Assembly (NCBI GenBank): GCA_030642405.1
Contig: DAOWNV010000151.1
Coordinates: 1 to 6,901 of the forward strand
DNA length: 6,901 nucleotides
Direction of reading: 5' to 3'
From: Desulfosarcina sp.
GTDB taxonomy: Bacteria > Desulfobacterota > Desulfobacteria > Desulfobacterales > Desulfosarcinaceae
The notes beneath the pieces were generated by a model. That model was not told the origin of the DNA. It saw only the letters and a list, made by a program, of their open reading frames with translations, and made no database searches. Both the position numbers and the translations under genes were made by a program. Shown one piece after another: positions 1-5,133 of this stretch (positions are counted from its first letter, which is position 1; each line of letters starts with the position of its first letter).

Positions 1-971
1 AAGTGGCGGTTGTAGGATCTGGACCGTCGGGGCTCACAGTGGCGGGCGACCTGATCCAGAAAGGCCATGAGGTTACGGTGCTGGAAGCGTTCCACAAGCC
101 AGGCGGTGTGCTGGTTTACGGTATTCCCGAGTTCCGGCTGCCCAAAGCCATTGTGGCTCAGGAGGTCAATTTCCTTGAGCGCCTGGGTGTAAAAGTGGAG
201 GTCAATTCCGTCATAGGCCGCACCGTCAGCCTGGATGAATTGTTCGACGAAGGGTACGAAGCCATTTATCTCGGCGTTGGTGCAGGTCTGCCCCGATTCA
301 TGAACCTTCCCGGTGAGAATCTAATCGGCATACTTTCGGCCAACGAATATCTCACCCGGGCGAATTTGATGAAAGCCTACCTATATCCGGATGTGGATAC
401 CCCTATTCCTAAAGGCAAGAATGTCGTCGTCCTTGGTGCAGGCAATGTGGCCATGGATTCTGCCAGAACAGCCATGCGCCTGGGAGCAAAAAATGTAAAA
501 ATAGTTTATCGCAGGTCTCGGGATGAAATGCCTGCCAGGACCGCCGAGATTCATCATGCTGAAGAAGAGGGAATCGAGTTCTTTCTTCTGACCAATCCGA
601 CTGAATTCAAAGGAGACGAAAAGGGCCGGCTTACCGGTATGACCTGTCTTAAAATGGAGCTTGGTGAACCGGACGACTCCGGTCGTCGGCGCCCCATCGC
701 CATAGAAGGATCTGAATTCCACATGGATACCGACCTTGTTATTGTTGCCGTAGGTTCCGGGGCCAACCCGTTATTGACCCAGTCGACACCAGACATGCAA
801 TTGAACCAGTGGGGATACATCGTCGCAGATCCGGAAACTGGTAAAACCACCCAAAAAGGGGTTTGGGCCGGTGGGGACATTGTTACCGGTGCGGCTACTG
901 TCATCCTGGCTATGGGTGCCGGGCGCAAAGCCGCTGATTCCATTCATCAATATTTGACTTGGGGGTGGTAA
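1..971 (+). CDS. gltA: NADPH-dependent glutamate synthase small subunit / NfnB-like flavoprotein (5' partial)
   Basis: The visible 322 residues are the C-terminal two thirds of a GltD/NfnB/SudA-type FAD- and NAD(P)H-binding oxidoreductase. Family members run about 460-480 residues, so the N-terminal domain with its Fe-S clusters lies upstream of the window; the GTG at position 3 is an internal valine, not a start. Seen directly: an FAD Rossmann motif GSGPSG (visible residues 5-10), the family signature GGVLVYGIPEFRLPK (34-48), GAGLPRFMNLPGEN (93-106), a second, NAD(P)H-binding Rossmann motif GAGNVAMD (145-152) with YRRSRDEMPAR (169-179) following, and a C-terminal FAD motif AGGDIVTGA (289-297). 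The family passes electrons between NAD(P)H and ferredoxin, glutamate synthase large subunit or polysulfide. Which of these applies cannot be settled here, because the expected partner (NfnA or another subunit) would lie upstream. The GAGLPRFMN/SANEYLTRANLMKAY stretch favours an NfnB/SudA-like member of anaerobes over classical GltD. The gene ends at TAA just before a strong terminator. Confidence 0.9.
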   Translation, partial: VAVVGSGPSGLTVAGDLIQKGHEVTVLEAFHKPGGVLVYGIPEFRLPKAIVAQEVNFLERLGVKVEVNSVIGRTVSLDELFDEGYEAIYLGVGAGLPRFMNLPGENLIGILSANEYLTRANLMKAYLYPDVDTPIPKGKNVVVLGAGNVAMDSARTAMRLGAKNVKIVYRRSRDEMPARTAEIHHAEEEGIEFFLLTNPTEFKGDEKGRLTGMTCLKMELGEPDDSGRRRPIAIEGSEFHMDTDLVIVAVGSGANPLLTQSTPDMQLNQWGYIVADPETGKTTQKGVWAGGDIVTGAATVILAMGAGRKAADSIHQYLTWGW

Positions 972-978
972 CAACAAA

Positions 979-1016
979 AAAAAGCCGGCAGGGGATGGAT
1001 TCCCGGTCGGCTTTTT
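979..1016. terminator. Bidirectional intrinsic terminator between convergent genes
   Basis: The arms AAAAAGCCGGC (979-989) and GTCGGCTTTTT (1006-1016) pair through a GC-rich core with one G-T wobble, and GGG/CCC continues the stem inward. The plus strand ends in a T run. The minus strand also ends in a T run, because an A8 tract (976-983) flanks the other arm. It sits 8 nt after the flavoprotein stop and about 30 nt after the end of the minus-strand small gene, so it probably terminates both. Confidence 0.88.
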
Positions 1017-1175
1017 AAAAGGATGTACGACGGTCAGGGTTGAACAATCACATAAACAGGTCGATTGCCTTTTGTATTCCTCCATTGGAAAGGGTGGCGT
1101 TGGTTAATGCCAGCTGCTCAGAGACCTGTTGGGCCAGCACGTCAGCCCCCTGTTCACTTAATTCACCTTTTTGGG

Positions 1176-1233
1176 GGCTGTTTCCTGAAACCTGATTCTC
1201 CGTCAGTTCGGAAACACGGAAACAGCCTTTTTT
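1176..1233 (-). other. A AAA AAG slippery heptamer followed by a 10-bp inverted repeat
   Basis: Reading the minus strand, the heptamer A AAA AAG (1233-1227) lies in the small gene with AAA and AAG as zero-frame codons, which is the arrangement of the E. coli dnaX -1 frameshift site. It is followed at once by GGCTGTTTCC (1227-1218), whose perfect complement GGAAACAGCC is at 1185-1176. The 32-nt loop can form a smaller inner stem (TTTCCG with CGGAGA). A -1 slip here would enter exactly the frame that continues the protein to 1048. The stem begins with no spacer, unlike the usual 5-9 nt, so a stimulatory role is doubtful. Confidence 0.45.
1209..1224. repeat. Exact 8-bp tandem duplication (CGGAAACA x2)
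   Basis: The unit CGGAAACA occurs twice, head to tail, at 1209-1216 and 1217-1224. On the coding (minus) strand it is TGTTTCCG twice. Eight bases are not a multiple of three, so the second copy throws the small gene out of frame; one copy restores it. Slipped-strand replication can create or delete such a repeat. Confidence 0.9.
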
Positions 1234-1561
1234 GACGAATTGGAAAGGCTAATCCGATAACCCGGATTTTCATCGGCTTGTAACGCCTGTCTTTTTGGTG
1301 ATTCTTCTTTTTCCCGTTTTACTTCACTTACCTTTGACGCATTTTCAAGCCCCTGTACCGAACTTCCAATCGGTTTGTTTGCATTTATTTCCATGGTGCC
1401 CCTCCTAATATACTAATTTCAAATCCCGATCCTCTTATGGGCCGGATGTTTTGATTGTATTGATCTGTCTGCCGGAGCAATCCATCAACGATTTATAATA
1501 AGTCTTGAATTCTTATCGGGATGTGACCGGGATATCTTTAGTTTTTTATAAGGAGGTATTG

Positions 1562-1618
1562 ATGAAATCCGGTTGGAATAACCCCTGCTTGCAAAAAAAA
1601 AGGACATTCGTCGGATGA
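1562..1618 (+). CDS. Possible 18-residue peptide or leader ORF with a near-perfect ribosome binding site
   Basis: ATG at 1562 follows AAGGAGGT (1550-1557) with only 4 nt between, which is close to the ideal anti-16S match. The reading frame is MKSGWNNPCLQKKRTFVG and stops with TGA at 1616-1618. It contains a run of nine A (1583-1591), which is prone to replication or ribosome slippage. With one A fewer the frame would run 27 codons. With one A more it would run much further, to a TGA overlapping the next gene's start region. A possible promoter TATAAT (1494-1499) lies about 65 nt upstream. It may be a leader peptide, a decayed gene whose ribosome binding site survives, or chance. The peptide matches nothing I know. 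Confidence 0.3.
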   Translation: MKSGWNNPCLQKKRTFVG

Positions 1619-1642
1619 GCAGCGGAAAGAGGCCCGCTTTTG

Positions 1643-1682
1643 TTGACAATACACAACAACGCCTTACGTTAGCCGCTGTTGT
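1643..1682 (+). promoter_or_regulatory. Candidate promoter with overlapping dyad upstream of the zinc-ribbon gene
   Basis: A consensus -35 hexamer TTGACA lies at 1643-1648; the best -10 at a workable distance is weak (TACGTT, 1665-1670). An inverted repeat, ACAACAACG (1653-1661) and CGCTGTTGT (1674-1682) with one mismatch and a 12-nt spacer, covers the spacer and -10. A second short dyad, TGTAA (1680-1684) and TTACA (1692-1696), follows. The layout would fit a repressor operator, but it is inferred from sequence symmetry only. Confidence 0.3.
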
Positions 1683-1744
1683 AATATTTTGTTACATAAG
1701 AAATTCAAATCGAAACGATTTACAGATAGCGGGGAGGCAGACAG

Positions 1745-2422
1745 ATGGCGTTTGAGACCAGAGAAGAGGTGTTGGAAAAAGTTATTGGAATGAAAAAACC
1801 TGCCTGCCCCCATTGTAATAAGCAAATGAGCATTTGGGAAGTGCCTCCCATCAATGTCGGTGACGGGTTGGGGTGGGGAACGCCTTTTCTCTTTATGTGT
1901 TTTAACGACGATTGCCCACTTTATACCAAAGGATGGGACGAGGTGATGGAAAATTACGCCCATCATGCGTCTTACCGTTGCATCAATTATCCCGGAACCG
2001 ATCAGTTCGAGTTAATTCCTGTATTCAGCCCGGTAGGAGGAACAGGTCAGATTATCGATGACAAAATTCTGGCCGAAGAGGAAATGCTGAAAGAGAATAT
2101 AAAAAAGGGATTTTCCATTCTCGCAGACTGTTATGTGAATCAGGATGGCGTTACTATATTGAGGTTACTCATGGATCCTGCGGAACCTGTACGGGTGCGC
2201 CTAAAAGCTGCTGAAATGATTGGTGATATAGGAGAGCTGGAAGCCATCGAGCCGATTCGCAATCTCTCTTTCGGCAACCAGAGCCTTCAGAAAAGTGTCG
2301 ACAATTCCGTAAAGAAGATCCACGAGCGATTTTTTACCCGTGAATGCCCATATTGTGCTGAAATTATTAAAAAACGTGCAAAAATTTGCAAGCACTGCAG
2401 CAAAGACGTCGCCGGGCAATAA
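1745..2422 (+). CDS. Double zinc-ribbon protein with HEAT-like central segment
   Basis: A 225-residue soluble protein with GGGGAGG (1731-1737) 7 nt before ATG. The N-terminal part carries CPHC (Cys21, Cys24) and a second pair Cys52 and Cys57 (MCFNDDCPLY), a likely treble-clef or zinc-ribbon site with an aromatic linker rich in glycine. The middle (about 118-196) is helical. Residues 140-172 (DPAEPVRVRLKAAEMIGDIG, then EAIEPIRNL) look like one HEAT/PBS-lyase-type repeat, and this kind of repeat usually mediates protein binding. The C-terminus has CPYC (201-204) and CKHC (215-218) spaced by ten residues, the classic short zinc ribbon. There is no signal peptide or membrane segment, so it should be cytoplasmic. 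No catalytic motif is visible and I cannot assign a role; a binding or scaffold protein is the cautious reading. It is monocistronic here, with a convergent neighbour downstream. Confidence 0.8.
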   Translation: MAFETREEVLEKVIGMKKPACPHCNKQMSIWEVPPINVGDGLGWGTPFLFMCFNDDCPLYTKGWDEVMENYAHHASYRCINYPGTDQFELIPVFSPVGGTGQIIDDKILAEEEMLKENIKKGFSILADCYVNQDGVTILRLLMDPAEPVRVRLKAAEMIGDIGELEAIEPIRNLSFGNQSLQKSVDNSVKKIHERFFTRECPYCAEIIKKRAKICKHCSKDVAGQ

Positions 2423-2511
2423 CATGCGGCCGACTAAACCATAGCGCCTAAACTCAAATTGTACGGTCGGGTTTTGCTTAAAGAGCACTCCATTACGATT
2501 TCAAGGGATGA

Positions 2512-3051
2512 TTATTCACCCCGACCACGCACGTTGACATTCATCGAATCATACGAACGAAATACGAGCCTCTCCCGGAGCAACCGATCGGGTGATATCG
2601 GAGGCAAAGGACCCTTTTTCACCAACACTAAAGCCTCGGCGCACGAGGGGATGTCGGCAAGCGCCTTACCGACATGTTTTCCGTTTAGTGTATCTAAAAC
2701 GGTGGCTTCAAAGCCGTCGGATACCACTGCCATTGGGAGAGGAGATTCTGCGTAAAGCCGTGCCACGGAAATAATTTCACGCTCCCTGGATCCCAATGAA
2801 CCAGCGGCGCATTTAATGGCAATGAGAGGCTTTCCTTCAATTTGAACAATCATGTCCACCTTTGAACGATAGACCTCTTCATCTATCTCCACTTGGATCG
2901 GGGCATCCACGATGATATTTTCACGCTGGTACCCTTTTTCTTCTACCAAAAAGCGCTCCACCTGTTGTCGATTGGCTTCCGCACCAATATTTGGAATTTT
3001 TTTTCCGGTGATGAAATCGACGATATTGTCGGGGTTGTCAGGCGTTTCCAT
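2512..3051 (-). CDS. HsdR N-terminal-like (PD-(D/E)XK fold) protein lacking the catalytic E and K
   Basis: A 179-residue protein; ATG at 3051-3049 follows AAAGGAG with about 6 nt spacing. Residues 8-110 match the type I restriction enzyme R-protein N-terminal domain (HSDR_N/HSDR_N_2): GAEANRQQVERFLVEEKGY (23-41, the helix with the conserved Glu25), SKVDMIVQI (63-71) with the conserved Asp66, and KPLIAIKCAAGS (74-85). In active members the last stretch reads about KPLIVVECKAPS, so the catalytic Glu is Lys80 here and the catalytic Lys is Ala82. The following GSREREIISVARLY helix (87-100) and the VSDGFEATVLDTLNGK strands (110-125) are intact, so the fold is kept while cleavage chemistry is probably lost. 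No helicase domain, HsdM or HsdS lies nearby, so it is not part of a restriction operon. It probably binds nucleic acid or another partner, which is inference. It is a single gene, convergent with the zinc-ribbon gene. Confidence 0.8.
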   Translation of the reverse strand: METPDNPDNIVDFITGKKIPNIGAEANRQQVERFLVEEKGYQRENIIVDAPIQVEIDEEVYRSKVDMIVQIEGKPLIAIKCAAGSLGSREREIISVARLYAESPLPMAVVSDGFEATVLDTLNGKHVGKALADIPSCAEALVLVKKGPLPPISPDRLLRERLVFRSYDSMNVNVRGRGE

Positions 3052-3321
3052 CTTTGTCTCCTTTAAATGGTAATTTACATTCTTGCCCTACAAAACATGG
3101 CCGATAATGTAGCCGACAAAATCAGCGCACCACCGACAAGCGTTTGAATCGACGAAATTTCATGTTTTCATCAATACCCAATGCCCAGCTTTTTACACCG
3201 GTAGATAAAGGAAGATCAATCTTTTAGTAACTTTCGGTCAATTCAGGACGTCTGAACAGCCGGTTTTCAGCATTTGCAGAACCTTCTATAACCGTCATCG
3301 CTTATACACCCGCCAAACCGG

Positions 3322-3351
3322 TTGACAATAAAATGGGAAACGTAGTATGAA
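3322..3351 (+). promoter_or_regulatory. Candidate promoter for the antiporter operon
   Basis: A perfect TTGACA (3322-3327) is followed 18 nt later by TATGAA (3346-3351); TAGTAT (3343-3348) is an alternative with a 15-nt spacer. It faces the antiporter and would leave a leader of about 200 nt. The inverted repeat at 3346-3372 overlaps the -10 and start point. Confidence 0.4.
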
Positions 3352-3372
3352 ATATCTGCATTTCATTTCATA
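3346..3372. repeat. Inverted repeat TATGAAAT / ATTTCATA, 11-nt spacer
   Basis: A perfect 8-bp dyad (3346-3353 and 3365-3372) lies over the candidate -10 region of the antiporter operon. The heptamer ATATCTG also occurs as a direct repeat at 3352 and 3370. It could be an operator, judged from symmetry and position only. Confidence 0.45.
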
Positions 3373-3409
3373 TCTGATGGTTATATGACATCAGCACCAA
3401 GGTTCCAGC

Positions 3410-3434
3410 ACCGTTTTTCACTGGATGAAACGGT
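3410..3434. repeat. Inverted repeat ACCGTTT / AAACGGT, 11-nt spacer
   Basis: A perfect 7-bp dyad (3410-3416 and 3428-3434) lies in the long leader of the antiporter operon. The spacer is 11 nt, the same as in the dyads on either side. It could be a small RNA hairpin or a binding site. Confidence 0.4.
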
Positions 3435-3458
3435 TGATGAACTGTAAAAAAGCAAGGG

Positions 3459-3485
3459 GACAACCTGCCTTTTTACAAGGTTGTC
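3459..3485. repeat. Hairpin GACAACCT / AGGTTGTC, 11-nt loop
   Basis: A perfect 8-bp stem (3459-3466 and 3478-3485). On the plus strand the T run comes 16 nt later (3502-3507), so it is not a canonical terminator, though it could be an attenuator. On the minus strand a T run follows about 8 nt after the stem, again non-canonical. Confidence 0.5.
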
Positions 3486-3565
3486 GTGGTTAGAGTTCTC
3501 CTTTTTTATTGACATGGTCGTATGTGGAATCGGCCCCGATACACGAAGGGGAGGCCAAGCAACTT

Positions 3566-5116
3566 ATGGGTAGGCCCCAAAAATATCTAATCGTCCTCAT
3601 TGCATGGTTTGCGGTCTTTTTTCTCGGCATCGCCACCCAAAGCCTGTCGGTGTGGGCATCCGATTCACGTGAGGTGTCCACCGAGCACAGCACCGATACC
3701 CTGCCCCCCGAAACGCCGTCAACATCCCATCAAGCTGAACAGGATCACCATGAAACCGCCCATGATGGTCACGAGAATATAGGCCCACTATTACCGTTAT
3801 GGAGTTGCATCCCCTTTGCCGGCATGCTTCTCTCCATTGCTTTGTTCCCACTTGTGGCACCGGAGTTTTGGCATCATCACTTCGGGAAAGTTTCCGCTTT
3901 TTGGGCGGTTGCTATGGCCGGACCTTTTTTGTTCGTTTACAAAGGAACGGCCCTGTATGAAATCTTTCATATCATTCTTGCGGACTACGTTCCCTTTATT
4001 ATCCTGCTATGGTCTTTGTATACCGTATCCGGGGGGATCTTGTTAAAGGGCTCCTTGCGGGGAACGCCGGTAATCAATGTGATCATTTTACTATTGGGTA
4101 CACTCCTTGCGTCCTGGATGGGGACCACCGGGGCCGCCATGCTGCTGATCCGGCCTTTTCTTCGCGCCAACAACTACAGAAAAAACCGAACCTTCATGGT
4201 CGTATTTTTCATCTTTCTTGTTGCCAATGTCGGTGGTTCGTTAACGCCGCTGGGCGATCCACCGCTTTTTCTGGGATTTTTACATGGTGTTTCCTTTTTC
4301 TGGACCTTTCATCTTCTTCCTCATATGTTTATTGTTACCGTGTTATTGCTCGGTATTTATTTTCTGTTAGACCTTTACTACTATAAAAAAGAAGCCCTTC
4401 GTGTACCGGCTGATGAAGCTGAAAAAACGCCTCTGACGCTGGTGGGCATTCATAACTTTTTGTTCTTGGCCGGTATCATCGGTTCAGTATTGATGAGCGG
4501 GATGGTAGATTGGGGGCATGTAAACCTGCTTGGCGTTCATCGTGGCATTCAAGACTGGGTTCGAGACGGATTGCTCGTGCTCATGGGATTGCTATCCATG
4601 ATAACGACAGCTGTGGAAATCCGAGAAGAGAACGATTTCACATGGTTTCCCATCATTGAGGTGGCCTATCTCTTTGTGGGTATTTTTATCACCATGATTC
4701 CTTGTTTGCTGATTTTAAAAGCTGGTGCCAGCGGGCAATTGGCTTTTTTAATCAACGCCGTAAAAGAACCGGTACATTATTTTTGGGTAACAGGCGCCCT
4801 ATCCGGTTTTCTCGATAATGCACCCACGTATCTGACCTTTTTCAACACGGTCCTTGGCAGCCACTATCCGGGTATGGCAGAGACCCAGGCCGTGCCTTTA
4901 TTGATGACCAAAAGCGCCCCACACCTCATAGCTATTTCGGCCGGGGCCGTTTTCTTCGGAGCCTGCAGCTATATCGGAAATGCACCGAACTTCATGGTTC
5001 GCTCCATTTCCGAGGAAGCCGGAACCCCCATGCCCAGTTTTTTTGGCTATATATTGAAATATACCATTGTTTTTCTTATCCCGGTGTTTGTGGTGGTAAG
5101 CTGGATATTTTTTTAA
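3566..5116 (+). CDS. CitMHS_2 / NhaD-like sodium:proton antiporter
   Basis: A 516-residue polytopic inner-membrane protein of the ion-transporter superfamily, most like the putative Na+/H+ antiporters grouped with CitMHS_2 and NhaD. I start at ATG 3566: it begins a good signal-like helix (MGRPQKYLIVLIAWF...SVWA, cleavage plausible after Ala31) and has GGGGAGG (3548-3554) upstream, although the 11-nt spacing is long. The frame is open back to a TTG at 3509, which lacks a ribosome binding site. After the leader comes a His-rich extracytoplasmic segment (about 32-70), then roughly 11-12 membrane helices. Family motifs seen: SWMGTTGAAMLLIRP (184-198), NVGGSLTPLGDPPLF (221-235), GFLDNAPTY (414-422) and GNAPNFM (471-477). 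The paired NAP loops and the TPLGDPP loop form the ion-binding re-entrant region in this superfamily. Likely role: Na+ export and pH homeostasis. Substrate is inferred from the family; a dicarboxylate or citrate substrate is less likely. It is the first gene of the operon, with 17 nt to the next. Confidence 0.85.
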   Translation: MGRPQKYLIVLIAWFAVFFLGIATQSLSVWASDSREVSTEHSTDTLPPETPSTSHQAEQDHHETAHDGHENIGPLLPLWSCIPFAGMLLSIALFPLVAPEFWHHHFGKVSAFWAVAMAGPFLFVYKGTALYEIFHIILADYVPFIILLWSLYTVSGGILLKGSLRGTPVINVIILLLGTLLASWMGTTGAAMLLIRPFLRANNYRKNRTFMVVFFIFLVANVGGSLTPLGDPPLFLGFLHGVSFFWTFHLLPHMFIVTVLLLGIYFLLDLYYYKKEALRVPADEAEKTPLTLVGIHNFLFLAGIIGSVLMSGMVDWGHVNLLGVHRGIQDWVRDGLLVLMGLLSMITTAVEIREENDFTWFPIIEVAYLFVGIFITMIPCLLILKAGASGQLAFLINAVKEPVHYFWVTGALSGFLDNAPTYLTFFNTVLGSHYPGMAETQAVPLLMTKSAPHLIAISAGAVFFGACSYIGNAPNFMVRSISEEAGTPMPSFFGYILKYTIVFLIPVFVVVSWIFF

Positions 5117-5133
5117 AGGATTGGAGGCTAACA

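Larger units (their letters stand above)
1048..1394 (-). pseudogene. Small conserved-looking protein gene, frame broken by an 8-bp tandem duplication
   Basis: The gene starts at ATG 1394-1392 with an excellent ribosome binding site (AGGAGG, 6 nt spacing). As sequenced it reads 63 codons and stops at 1203. The continuation lies in the -1 frame: from VSELTENQ near 1215 it runs through EQGADVLAQQVSEQLALTN to a TGA at 1050-1048. The break coincides with an exact 8-bp tandem repeat at 1209-1224. Removing one copy joins KKAV directly to SELTENQ and gives an uninterrupted 112-residue protein that starts MEINANKPIG and ends AIDLFM. The product would be hydrophilic and charged in the middle (KREKEESPKRQ), with no signal peptide or membrane segment and a short amphipathic helix at the C-terminus (ADVLAQQVSEQLALTN). 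I do not recognise the function; the shape recalls small proteins encoded near motility genes, which is weak. Downstream is the shared bidirectional terminator. It may be a true pseudogene, a reversible off state, a sequencing error, or a gene read by frameshifting. Confidence 0.7.
1395..1744. promoter_or_regulatory. Divergent intergenic region (350 nt)
   Basis: This gap separates the minus-strand small gene from the plus-strand zinc-ribbon gene. A perfect TATAAT lies at 1494-1499 on the plus strand, but no good -35 precedes it. On the minus strand GCCCATAA (1442-1435) resembles a sigma-28 -10 element (GCCGATAA) about 40 nt ahead of the small gene start, without a convincing -35. The region also holds the 18-codon ORF and the dyad/promoter listed separately. 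Nothing else coding is visible. Confidence 0.4.
3052..3508. other. Intergenic region (457 nt) with dyads and no convincing gene
   Basis: I see no gene with both a start and a ribosome binding site. On the minus strand about 3150-3076 an unstarted stretch reads SIQTLVGGALILSATLSAMFCRAR, a membrane-helix-like peptide resembling the N-terminus of short DUF2892-type membrane proteins; it may be a decayed remnant or chance. The 3' half carries a promoter candidate and three inverted repeats described separately. A 5-bp hairpin TTCAG/CTGAA lies at 3242-3256, and CCGGTTT (3260-3266) can pair with AAACCGG (3315-3321). Confidence 0.5.

Noticed and set aside
381..943. Minus-strand open frames inside the flavoprotein gene
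   Set aside because: They lie opposite a clearly conserved protein, have low-complexity composition and no ribosome binding site; they are shadows.
1653..1682. Integron attC-like site (CGTTAG with flanking inverted repeat)
   Set aside because: The RYYYAAC/GTTRRRY core pairs and the paired inner boxes are not in place, and no integrase or cassette is visible.
2423..2511. Terminator between the convergent zinc-ribbon and HsdR-N-like genes
   Set aside because: Only a 5-bp pairing CCGAC (2430-2434) with GTCGG (2466-2470) across a 31-nt loop is present, with a short T4 after it; too weak to call.
2459..2774. Plus-strand open frames opposite the HsdR-N-like gene
   Set aside because: The minus frame has a start, a ribosome binding site and a recognised domain; the plus frames have neither.
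2512..3051. Part of a restriction-modification or defence system
   Set aside because: No HsdM, HsdS, helicase or methyltransferase is nearby, and the catalytic pair is replaced.
3509..3565. TTG start at 3509 for the antiporter, adding 19 residues
   Set aside because: It has no ribosome binding site and would put a charged 19-residue stretch ahead of a good signal-like helix; ATG 3566 with GGGGAGG upstream fits better, although the spacing is long.
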